Source of the DNA: Blastobasis lacticolella
Lineage: Eukaryota > Arthropoda > Insecta > Lepidoptera > Blastobasidae
NCBI GenBank assembly: GCA_905147135.1
Contig: LR990043.1
Span: 9,831,057 to 9,895,056, forward strand
DNA: 64,000 nt
Direction of reading: 5' to 3'
Shown here: piece by piece, positions 22,701-34,700 of the stretch
Layout: each line of letters begins with the position of its first letter
Numbering within the stretch: the stretch's first letter is position 1
Program-made: the position numbers and the translations under genes
The notes under the pieces: generated by a model
Database searches by the model: none
Told to the model about the DNA's origin: nothing
Seen by the model: only the letters and a program-made list of their open reading frames with translations

Positions 22701-25700
22701 TATCAAAAAGCATCTCTTATTCTCCTGGATAATGCCAACTTACTTCACAGCAGCTTTCCTACGGCCCAATGCTACATTACTATTATCTTCCTCCTCAGTT
22801 TTGATATCTAATTCCTTTTTAACAGCATTTGCATTGTGCGCCCCATCTCGATGCCCCTTCATGTGTGAATTTTCGTAGATATACAAATATGATTTATTGC
22901 ATATCTTACAATGATTTTTGACCTCATGAACCTCCTGAAAATAAATTGCATAAAATTTTAGAACAAGCATATTTGCGGAAGGACTAGTTAATCGAGAGAA
23001 TTGTTCAATACAACACGTTGAACAACATTGTGAAACAACCTAAAATAGTCCAAGAACTCTGCATGCAATTCGTCAAGTGCTATACAAATATTGAATACTA
23101 AATCATATAAATTACCTCCTCTGTCTTTCCACAGACAGCTATATGTGCGTAAAACCCCAAACAAGAGGCTCTGCTTATGCCACAAACTTTGCAAACTAAA
23201 GTCTTATACTTTTTCAGGTACTCCTTTATATGTCTTTCAACAACATATGCAGTTCTGATATCCTGAAAAAAAGTTATAAATTAGTTCTTGTTTCTGTGTT
23301 TCGTATTACATTTATGATTATTATTATTGAAGTTCATACTCACAATGGGCTTCCCGCCAACAGGCCAGGCGAGATTGTAATGTTTATTCATGCTATGATT
23401 CACCATTCTATCTGCTGGGAGCTCCTTACGGCATATGGCGCAAATGACAGAATCTAAAAAAGGAAGCTGATGAATTAACTTAGTGCTTTAGTATTAGTTT
23501 AAATAAAAATAAATTGTTATTGTCTTTAGGAAAATATAAAGCGAATTTTCGCTAGACATTCATTTACAAACATTTCATCTCTAGTGAGTACATGTGTCAT
23601 CAGTGTATTTCAAATTTAAATTTTAGTTATTGCAAAATATAAAGACATTTATTTACCCGCACTAGAAGCTTTTACTCCCGGCTCTTCTTTTATAGATATT
23701 TTTTCTACGGTGCACACTTTCATATGTTGGAGAAACGTCTTCGCATAATTCCTCTGCAAGCCGCATCGTGAACACTTAAAATAAGTGAGCTTCTTCCTGA
23801 GGTTGTGCATATGTTTATATACCATGTCGTCGTCATTCACATCCTAAAATGTTTTAAAGATATTCATCATTATCTTGGCACTAAATTTCGGCATGCGTGG
23901 GCCCGGGGTCCGCCTAAAATTTTAAAGATATTATCTCAAGATATACTCTATGATTACTCTGTCGATACATCATGCTCACAAGTGGTATTAAGCCTCCCTT
24001 TGCGTAATATACCGCCTGTACAACAGTGTTTGTTCTCAGATGTTGTTAAACATGATGTAATCCACAGACAGTTCATCCTTACACGTTGGACACACAAATC
24101 ACAAATTGGTCGCGAATTGTGCGGTTCCAAAGCCACTTTCTTCCACGCACACTAAGGTTGTGGAATGAGCTCCCTGGAGATGTTTTCCCTGTACAGAGTA
24201 ACATGGGTTCTTCAAGAAAGGGGTGAAAAGATTTTTAAGGGTCGGTAGCACGTGAGTGATACCCCTGGTATTGTAAACGTCCATAGGCTGCGGGAACTGC
24301 TTACCAACAGGCTGACCGTAAGCCTGTCAGCAAACTTCACTACATAGTATAAAACAAAGTCGCTTTCTCTGTCCCTATGTCCCTTTGTATGCTTAAATCT
24401 TTGAAACTACGCAACGGATTTTGATGCGGTTTTTTTTAATAGATAGAGTGATTCAAGAGGAAGGTTTTTAAGTAAGAAAAAAAGGGTAGGTAAGGGTAAA
24501 ATAGGTGTACGCGTACGAAGTCGCGCCGGGTCTACTAGTAGTAGTATAAAAAATACTGGTAGTCAGTAGTACAAAGGGTAGCTGGAGAGGAAGGACTTTA
24601 GAAGCATAGATTGAGAAAAGTGTATATTAAAAATTTTTTACCTTATTTCACGTATTTCAGTTGGAAAGCACTTGGGGTGTACGCGGCTTCATCATCATCT
24701 ACCTATCCTTATTCCACTAGGTGGGGTCGCACAACACAATATGTCTCTCTTCCATTCAGCCCTATCGCTCGTCATATACTCACACAGTCCATCCACATTT
24801 TCTTACGTCGGACCTCTACTGAAGTATCTATCCACATTCATATTTATCGCCTTCCTTGTCACATGACGTTTATCCCTCCGCATAATATGCGAAATCATAA
24901 AACGCTTACTTACCAGTGCACGTTCTCCCTCTGCCCATGCCACATAATCGTGGGAATTGCCAATGTGCTCTAGCCAGTTCCGTGACTCGACGGTTTCGGC
25001 GCACACTCCACATTTGACTTGGCCTTTTTCGTCTTTTGGTATTGAGTTTTCCTGGTCAGATGGTGTGCTTGCCACCATATCGGTGTCTGACCCCGAGTTA
25101 TCAGACAATGACATGATTGCATTTCCCTATAATTTGATATATAGTAAATTAATTTTAAAATCTAGTTTTATAATACTAATATAATAATATTCCGCAACGG
25201 GGTGCCAATCGACTCCCGGAACTGTTAAACCAGTCGAGACTGACTCAGTCGAGGGGCCCCGGTGGAAAACCTCGGTCATACTAATGACTTTAGTGTTATT
25301 GACAAGAACGCTCAGGCTCACTACGGTAAGAACACTCAGGGGCCCAGAATAGTAATTAAATCTAGATTCATATTGCTTACCTCATTAAAAGAACAACTGT
25401 TCACGTGGGTCATAAATGATTTGCCATATTTACGTTTCAAGCCACAGAATGAGCATAACAATCCATCCAGTTTCTTGGCTAAGTCTGTTAAATAACTATT
25501 AACTTGGAGTTCGTCGTCCAAATCCTGTAAATTAAAAATTATAAGGATTTGCTTCATGGGTTTGACATTTTTAATGTATGATACAAAAAGAAAAATAATA
25601 AAATCTAGATCGCCGTGTTATAACTATAACACCCATTTTCCAGCCTAAGGAGACTAGAAGATTTGATTCTAAAACATTGTACGACACCCATGAGTGTAAG

Positions 25701-28700
25701 GGGTTGGTGCTATTCTACTCTACCGGCCATAATATACATACATATTATATTGGCCAGAATCAAGAACTTACTTAGAGGTAGGCAAAGCATTGGCGACACG
25801 CCTGGTGTTGCTAATGCGCAGAGGTAACCACTTTCCATCAGGTGGTCTGCATACCTGTTTACCTACCATATGACTCAAAATAAACTAAGTTTTTAGTTTG
25901 TATACTCCGGTTTGATGTGATATTATTGTTTGTGCATTCACTTTTTATGTAAATATGATGCTCACCAACTTCGGTTCTCCTTGCTTCCACGCCAAATAAT
26001 TGTGTCGTTTCGACAGATGGACTATCCATTTCGCGTTTTCAACTTCTTCGCTGCAAACACCGCAAGTTACCTAGAACCGATGAATTAGCATTTTATGTAA
26101 CAATAGAACATTTTTTACTATAATTATTTGCGAGTGATTCTTCGTTTGCTGGTTTTCCTGCACGCAACGACGGAACAAATGAATCAACGTGATTTTTTTG
26201 TATGGGCACGATTGTGCATAACATATTAATAAGTCATTCATCGCAATATGCCTCTCCTCCTCCTCCTATGCCTTCCATTGAATTCTTATCACTAGCCATC
26301 TCGATATTCACTAATTGCTTTGGATACGAATGACGCCGTTCTGGGCATAAAGTCCGCTATTTTACTAAGTCTCGATTGAATTGTAATTGTATCGCAACCG
26401 CAACTTAATGACAGTTTGACGTTTTTAGTATTCTGCTATTGGTACTCATATCTCGATTGAATTGTAATTAGACCGCAGTCGCAGCTCAATGGCAGTTTGG
26501 CGCGTTTTTGGTATTCTGTTACAATTAATAGAGCCTTAGTAAATTAGCGGACTTGAGTTGACCCCCAAGATGGGTACTCCGATGGCCTCATCTGATGCAT
26601 CCATCCACATTCATATTCGTCATCGCCTTCCTTGTTGAGATGACATGGGCCATAGTGATTCTTTTCACCAAAGTATTTATATTTTTTTTTTATTATCGTT
26701 CCGACAATTTTATCCAGCGAATAAATGTTTATAAAATAAACACAAAAACTGATCTTACCTTTTTCTTATCATGAGACTGAAAATAAAAGAAAAATCAATT
26801 ACTACATGTACGTAACTACATAATTAAAACAGCACGCCTATGCGCATATGTAATATACATCTAACTGAACTGTTAAAATAAGAACTTTGTACGTAATGCA
26901 ATTCTTTGTACAATATAATTATCGATATACCGAGAAACGGTAATACTTTTACCTCTCGTCTTTTTTTTAGCTCCACCAAAGACACGTTTTCATCTTCATC
27001 GTCCGATTTCTCTTCAACTACAGCGACGTTATCTTCTGCAATATTATTTGATTTCTGCAACAAAATAATGTCCAAAGTAAGTACCTACCTAACTCAACTA
27101 TATTAAATGATACAGTTATAATAGAGAGCCATTAAAAATTAAAAATCATCCGGCCGGTTATGCCGCATGTTCCAGAATTTGGCTGATCAGATAATTACAG
27201 TGGAGCGACTGCCTTCTGACGTCCGTGACCCTGCTTCAAGGGAACCTGACCAGATTGGATCATGGTTACATATTCAGTCACCCGAATGTGGAAGTTTCAT
27301 CACGATTAGCAATTAAACTAATGTACATTACTCAGAAAAGAGTCATTACTTCATGGCCGCAGTGGGATTCGAACCTGGTACCTCTCGCTTACGAGTCGGA
27401 TACCTTAACTACTCGGCCACAGACGCTCCCACCTATCCTCCTCAGCGTAACGGTATATTCGGGTCAGCGACTGTAAATCTGCCAGCCAAGTTCCGCTCTT
27501 CTACTTGAAACAAGCTTTCAGATTTACTGGCTGATGGTGATGGCCCCGTAACCCCTTTATATACATACTATACTTATTCTAAAGTATAAAATAGTAAATT
27601 TACCGTTCGTCTTATGACCGGCTTAACTGAAGATCTATTTTTGCCTTTTAGATCAGTGTTGCCATCAAATAAGGTAACACTGCCAACGTTATCTGCATCC
27701 GAATTCTGCAATAAAATAAAATAAATGGTTCAATACAATGAATTTCTCGTTAATTAACCATGATTACATCGATGTGTGGTATGTGGTGCCGCCACCTAAA
27801 AGAATAGCACCACCCCATCTCTTCCCGTGTGTGTCGTATGAGGCGACTGAGGCAATAACCCGAAAGATGGGCAGCAGCATCTTTCTGGATATCGTAGTGG
27901 TCACGGTAACGGCGAGGCAGGGGGTGCGAAGAATCACCGGATGCGACCAGGCTACCACAAAGCACGACCACTGATGAGAAAGCCTTCGATTCCATCGAAA
28001 CTTGGGCGGTGCTCCAGTCTCTACAGCGGTGCCAAATTGACTATCGATATATCGAAGCACTGAAGTGTTTGTACGAAAATGCCACTATGTCAGTTCGTCT
28101 CCAGGACAAGAGCACAGACCCTATTCAGCTGCAGCGAGGTATTAGACAAGGTGATGTCATATCACGGAAGTTATTCACCGCTGCACTGGAGGATATCTTT
28201 AGGCTCCTGGACTGGGACGGACTTGGCATCAATATTAACGGCGAGTACCTCACTCACCTCAGATTTGCTGACGATATCGTAGTTATGGCTGAAACCCTGA
28301 AAGACTTGGGCAAAATGTTCAATGACCTCTGTAGTGCCTCTCAACAAGTAGGTCTTAAAATAAACATGGACAAGACAAAAATTATGTCGAATGTCCATGT
28401 TGTGCCTACTCTATTGACAGTTGGGGGCACTCCACTTAACTTTGTTAACGACTATATATACCTAGGACAAATAGTCCAGCTAGGTAGGTCAAATTTAGAG
28501 AAAGAGGTCAATCGACGAATCCAACTCGGTTGGGCAGCGTTCGGGAAGCTACGCCACATATTCGCCATTTCGTCGTCGCAATTACCGCAGTGTCTCAAGA
28601 CGAAGGTCTTTGACCAATGTTTGCTGCCAATGATGACTTACGGAACTGAAACCTGGCCGCTCACTGTGAGTCGTATAAGAAACCTCACTGTAACCCAAAG

Positions 28701-31700
28701 GGCAATGGAAAGAGCTATGCTCGGAGTGTCTTTGCACGATCGAATCAGAAATGAGGAGATCCGCAAGCTAACCAAGGTCACCAACATAGCTCTAAGAATT
28801 GCCAGACTGAAGGTGACACTGGGCAGGGCACATAGCTCGAAGAACAGATGGCCGATGGGGCAGTAAAGTTCTTGAGTGGCGACCACGTACCGGAAGACGC
28901 AGCGTGGGTAGGCCTCCTACAAGGTGGACCGACGACCTGGTAAGGATCGCAGGTACCAGCTGGATGCGGAAAGCACAGGACCGGCTTTTGTGAGATCTCT
29001 GGGGGAGGCCTATGCCCAGCAGTGGGCGTCTTCTGGCTGATATGATGATTACATCGATATAATTTTTATGAGGAAGCTTTTTAAAACCTTCTTGCTGTCT
29101 CTGTTAGAGTTCGGCGGTGGCACCCCTGGTGTTGCGATTATCCATGGGCGGCGGTAATCACTTACCATCAGGTGGCCCGTACGCTCGATTGCCTCACTCT
29201 TACATAAAAAAGTACTTTTTGTAAGGCTAGATAGTCAAACAGTCTACACATTCAGCGGTTCCGCTCTACATGCAATCCATATACGTTGAAAATATGATAT
29301 CGATCGAACTTGGTATGTACAGTAGAAATACATTTTTTAAAGACAACTTAATTTAAAGTTAAATATAGTTTTACCGTTTGATATTTTACTGGCTCCACTG
29401 AAGATATATCTTTTTGATCAATGTTGCCTTCAGTTAGGACAACACTCGCATCTGCATCGAAATTCTGCAATAAAGTATGTACAAATGAAGTATCCAGCTG
29501 TGCGATTTCCCTAATGTTACAAGCTATTTGCCATTTTTTATACAGCATCAAAGCGCTTCTTAAATATCCATTTAGATTATCCAATTGTAAGCAAAATTGG
29601 AGCACAGATTTCAGCTGTGCGTAGGTGCATTAAGTCAGTCACCTCTGCCTTCAATATTATGTATATTTGTTAGATTTAGGTGATAGGAAGTACAGCACAA
29701 AAAAATTATCACTATAGTCTTACAGTTTTGGATTCAAGCTCATCCTTTTTCGGCGCACTTGCTTTTGATTTTCGACGGATCTAAAATGAAAACAAATACA
29801 TTTCGATTAACTCAATGGTTACAGTAAGAAAAAGATTTTTATTAAGTACCCATGTGCTTTATTTCATTTAAACGTTCTCTGTGCAAAATATTTTTTTTTT
29901 TCGTAAAGTTGTCATTATTACACTGATTTTAGTTTCATTACGTAGGTTTAGTAATAATGAGGCCAAACATATTACGTGTCGCACTAATCCCTACGCTCAA
30001 CGCGTTAAAAATAAAACTGTCTGTGGCTACTTCAGACAGCATTTTTCTCTTTTCTGAGTATCGGCACAACCGCCCTTTTCTCTGAAACTTTACCCCAAAA
30101 AAACATTTTTTTCTTTTCTTACTCTTTATCACTTAATAATATAATCACATTTTCTTACTTTTTTCAACTCCGGTTCATCTTCATTGCTGGCCCTTGCGGA
30201 CGTTCTTCGACGTTTCTGAATATTTATTTATAAATTATTAGTCTATTATGGAAGTAAAGCCGCCAAGAAAACGTTATAGTGTTATATTGTATTCCGTATT
30301 AGAGCAACATAGACATTATAGTGGTCGGTGTGTGTACGAGTGAAATTTCATCGAAAACCGGAAAATCCACAGAACACGATAGAAGTGGCATCTTCGCCAT
30401 TAGTACTGAAACCGATGCCGCCGTTCCCGACCCCACTATTTTTACCACTACTCATGCAACTTAATATGCACAGGCTTACGCACGCACACGCAATGTCAAA
30501 CGGAGCGCGGTGATTAGTCAATCGGTCACTACCACATACACACATTGCGTTGCGTGTGTGCTGTAAATCCTCTCTGAATTTACATTAACGCTAGGGATTG
30601 ACAAAATCTAATTCTTGTCGATATTAATATTTCGATAAAATTCTAACTATTATTATGGTATTTATTATTTAATAATAATGAATTGAAAATGTTATTATAT
30701 TGAGGGGGGTGAGGCGGGGTTCAAGGACGCGTAGAGAGGAGATAGAGAGAGTAGGGGTACGGTAGATTTACCGTAGGGGTCTGGCAGGAATGTCAGGAGT
30801 ACGATAGTGTGTGAAGTCCTGAGTAGTTCAGTGGTTAACATGCTAGTTTGCAATACAAGAGGTTGCGGGTTCGTTTCCCGGCCGGGCAGAAATTTAAATG
30901 ATGAATTTTAATTTCTGTAACGGGTCTGGGTGTTCTATGTTTAATAAGTAAGTATTTAAATAAAAGTATATAAGTACTATATCAATTATCTAGCACCCAT
31001 AATACAAGCTTTGCTCAGTTTAGGGCTAGATGGCGCTGTGTGAATTTGTCTACAATTAGGTATTTATTTATTTATTGTCTACAATTAGCCGTGTGGTGAC
31101 CGGTAGGTAGCCGTGTGGTGACCGGTAGAGTAGAATAACACCAACCCCTTACACTCGTGGGTGTCGTACAAGGCGACTAACGTTTAGAGGCAAAATATCT
31201 AGTCTCCATAAACTGGAAAATGGGCAGCAGCGTTTTTCATTGTTATGTTTGCAACACTGCGATCTCCAACCCGCCTGCCAAGCGTGGAGATTATGGCAAT
31301 AACCTCCCCTTTTGCGAGAGAGGCCCAAAGTCCTGTAGTGGACTGTTATGAGCTGTGATGATGAGGTATTTATTTTATTGAGTCATGGACCATTTTATCT
31401 ATTAGAAGCTTTTATTTTAAAAACATATTGATACAAACCTGTTAATTTATAGACAAATAAATATTTCTATTTCTATTATTTTAGTGTTAAGGTAACTGCA
31501 TCAAACATCTACCCTACCTGTACCTCACCCGTGCCTCTGCTGTGCCCCTCCTAAAAACTAATATCAAAATCGGTCCGCAATTGACGAAAATTTCAAGGAA
31601 CACACGTACCTACAGTAAAAGAACATTCAATCGAAATAAGAATCTTCTCCTTTTTTTATGTAAATTCTACTATACTACATATATATTATAACGATAAACA

Positions 31701-34700
31701 AAATAAGTTATCGATAAGCTCGGTTCATGTGGACAGCCCTAGATTGGGCGCAAGGTGTACTTGAGCGCGGGTGAATATTTTTCGTAAAATATTGATAAAT
31801 ACAAGGTTTTTAGACTTAACGGTGAAATGAAATCACTACTTTTGTTTTAGAAGTCTGTTAGCTTCTTGTTCGCAATTAACTATTACGCAAGATGGCATAT
31901 TTTTAACATTTTAGGCACAGTTTTTTTTATTGCGCACTCCGTTGAATTCCGCAAGAGACTGACGGCGCGTTCGCGCCTTTTGGAGGAAATTAGCTCATTT
32001 GCGCATAGTTGTAGCGCGACTGCACCGCCTACTTAGCTTTACTAACTACTTATTTATTTTTCTATGGGAAAATCCATGTATGTACAAGTTAGCCATTTGG
32101 CATCCTTCCGAAAATCCTTTAATTTTTATTATTTACCTTTGCTTTCTTAGGATTTTTATCTCCTTCATTTAATTGTATCTTGGGTGTGGATGGATCATCT
32201 TTAGAAATATTATGTTTGTGTCTTACACCTGATTTCTGTAACAAAATATGATATATCATATAAAAGGGTCAAAATCATATTGTACAACTCATAAACATTT
32301 TAAAACAACAATAACAACATAAACAACTAACAACAACAATGTTAATTTTAACAATTTATTTTTGAAATTACGTACTTTATTTAATAATAAATATGCTGAA
32401 TAATAATTATTATTTACCTTTGCTTTCTTTGGCATCTCAACTAATAAAGACATATTTTTTTCTTCTGGTGTGGATGGATCATCTTCAGAAATATTATCTT
32501 TATGTCGAACATCTGATTTCTGTAACAAAATATGACAAATCATATAAAAGTGACAATACTAATCTAAAACAGTTTTGAACTAAAATGTGAAAAAGTAATA
32601 TTTACTCTTCTTAAAACCTTATCATCTAAATGAGATGTATTTTGTAGCCTAGATGTAGATGGTTTTTCATGTACAATATCTTCAGAACTAGTATTTTCTT
32701 TCTGCTTTCCATACGATTTCTGCAACAAAGTATTATACAACAATTTATTACTTTACAACTCATAAATATTTAAAAAGTATTTTAAACATTTTGGAATAAA
32801 TGTTATTTATTTTTTAATAATTATTCTGAATGAGTGAATGAATTTTTAAATAATTATACTACTATTATTTACCTTTACTTTCTTTGGCATCTCAACTAAA
32901 AGAGACATATTTTTATCTTTTTCATTCAATTGTATCCCTGCTGTGGATGGATCATCTTCAGCAATATTGTCTTTGTGTCTTGTACCTGATTTCTGTAACA
33001 AAATATGACACAAACATATAAAAGTGACAAAACACATCTAAAATATTTTATAACTATGTATATATGTGTGTAACTGAAAGAGATATATTTTTATCTATTC
33101 GAATTCTTTGTACTCTAGATGTAGATAGTTTTTCATCCGATTTTTGCCTTAAGATATTTCTTTACAAACCATAAATATTACAAAAAAGTATATTAACATT
33201 TTGGAATAACGTTTTTTATTTTTTATTAATATACTGAATAATTTACCTTTGCTTCCTTTGGCAACTCAACCAAAAGAGACAAATTTTTATCTTCTTGATT
33301 AATTTGTTTCCATGGTGTGGATGGATCATATTCAGAAATGTTATATTTGTGTCTTACACCTGATTTCTGTAACAAATATGACATACATATATACGTAAAA
33401 GTGACAAATCTTATCTTAAATATTCTAGAATTAAAAAAGGTGATTAATTAATATTTACTCTTTTTGGCACCTTAGGTAAGAGGGACATATTATTATTTTT
33501 TCGAACTCTTTCTACCTTAGATGTAGGTTGTTCGTCTAAGATAATATCTTCAGAACTAGCATTTTCTTTCTGCTTTACATCCGATTTCTGCAACAAAATA
33601 TTACAAGTAGAGATGGGCCGACTATGGCTATAAAAGACCGCCTAGTAGGCCAAGCCGATCATTGTTTTAGGCGCAGTTCAGATGACATCAGTAATTTCGT
33701 AGATGCAAGCAGGAACCACATTCTTCTTCACATTCTGTTCACAAACTTCTACCGCTTTTTCCATATTTATAAACTTAATTTAAGTTCACGTAACCTGCTC
33801 TTGACCTGACTAGCTGACTAGCTACAGGTATGTCCAATATGCAACACTGTGGTCTGGTGACTTACCCTTACCAAAAAATGAGCATTTTACTTCGGATTTG
33901 ATAGGTCCGTAAAACTTTTGGTGTTTTTTTTTAGATTTTCGCGACCTGGATTTGATAACTCCCAAGTTATATTTATAAAAAAAAGTAAGTGATAATAAAT
34001 TTTGAAGCACAGTGAGAAATTACAAAGTTTGAGCGAGTAAACTTTGTAACTTCGACTGTAAAACAGTGTAATTTCACCGGGGCTCTCCTCGTTCTCTCGT
34101 CTCTGAAATATATCCGGTAACAAAGAAATAGATATACATACAAACATATGCTCGAAAAATATAACCCTCTTTCTGTCGCAGTCGGGTAAAAACAGATAGT
34201 TTAAAAAAAGAAAAACTGATTGCGGAGATGCTGCAGGTTTAAAGTAGGCGACACACGTACGAGCTTACGCGTATACGTACGTATAAGTAAGCGGTTTTTA
34301 AGTTCGCTAACTTACTCGGCTCGACATGGGCGATAGACGTACGAAATAAAAGTACCCGGTTTTTAAGTTCACGAACTTATCCAGCTTGATTTTTTTGTGA
34401 ATTCCGAAAATAATTCGGGTCAATAGCTTCGAAAATCAGTCACGTTCGCAACAAAAAACCATAAAGTTAATTAAATTTAAACTAATTTTAAGCACAAAAC
34501 ACAACTGTACGAGATACATCACACAAAAACAATCGGCTCGCGGCTCACGCTGTTGACAGACGCGCGAGTCGAAGCCGCAAACCGCGAGCTACGAGCAAAA
34601 ATTAGACATGTTGGATCGCCGGCGAACTTACTCGGTGGTTTTAAAGTACGCGTACTTAGGCTGACACACGAGCGAGCAAAGTCGTCGAGCCACAAGTACG

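Larger units (their letters stand above)
30216..32136. other. Intron 12: no exon seen, mainly repeats
   Basis: This 1.9-kb intron holds a SINE at 30818-31060 and an RTE-like 3' UTR piece at 31125-31370. The rest is AT-rich. I found no phase-0 exon of the array type in it. Confidence 0.5.
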
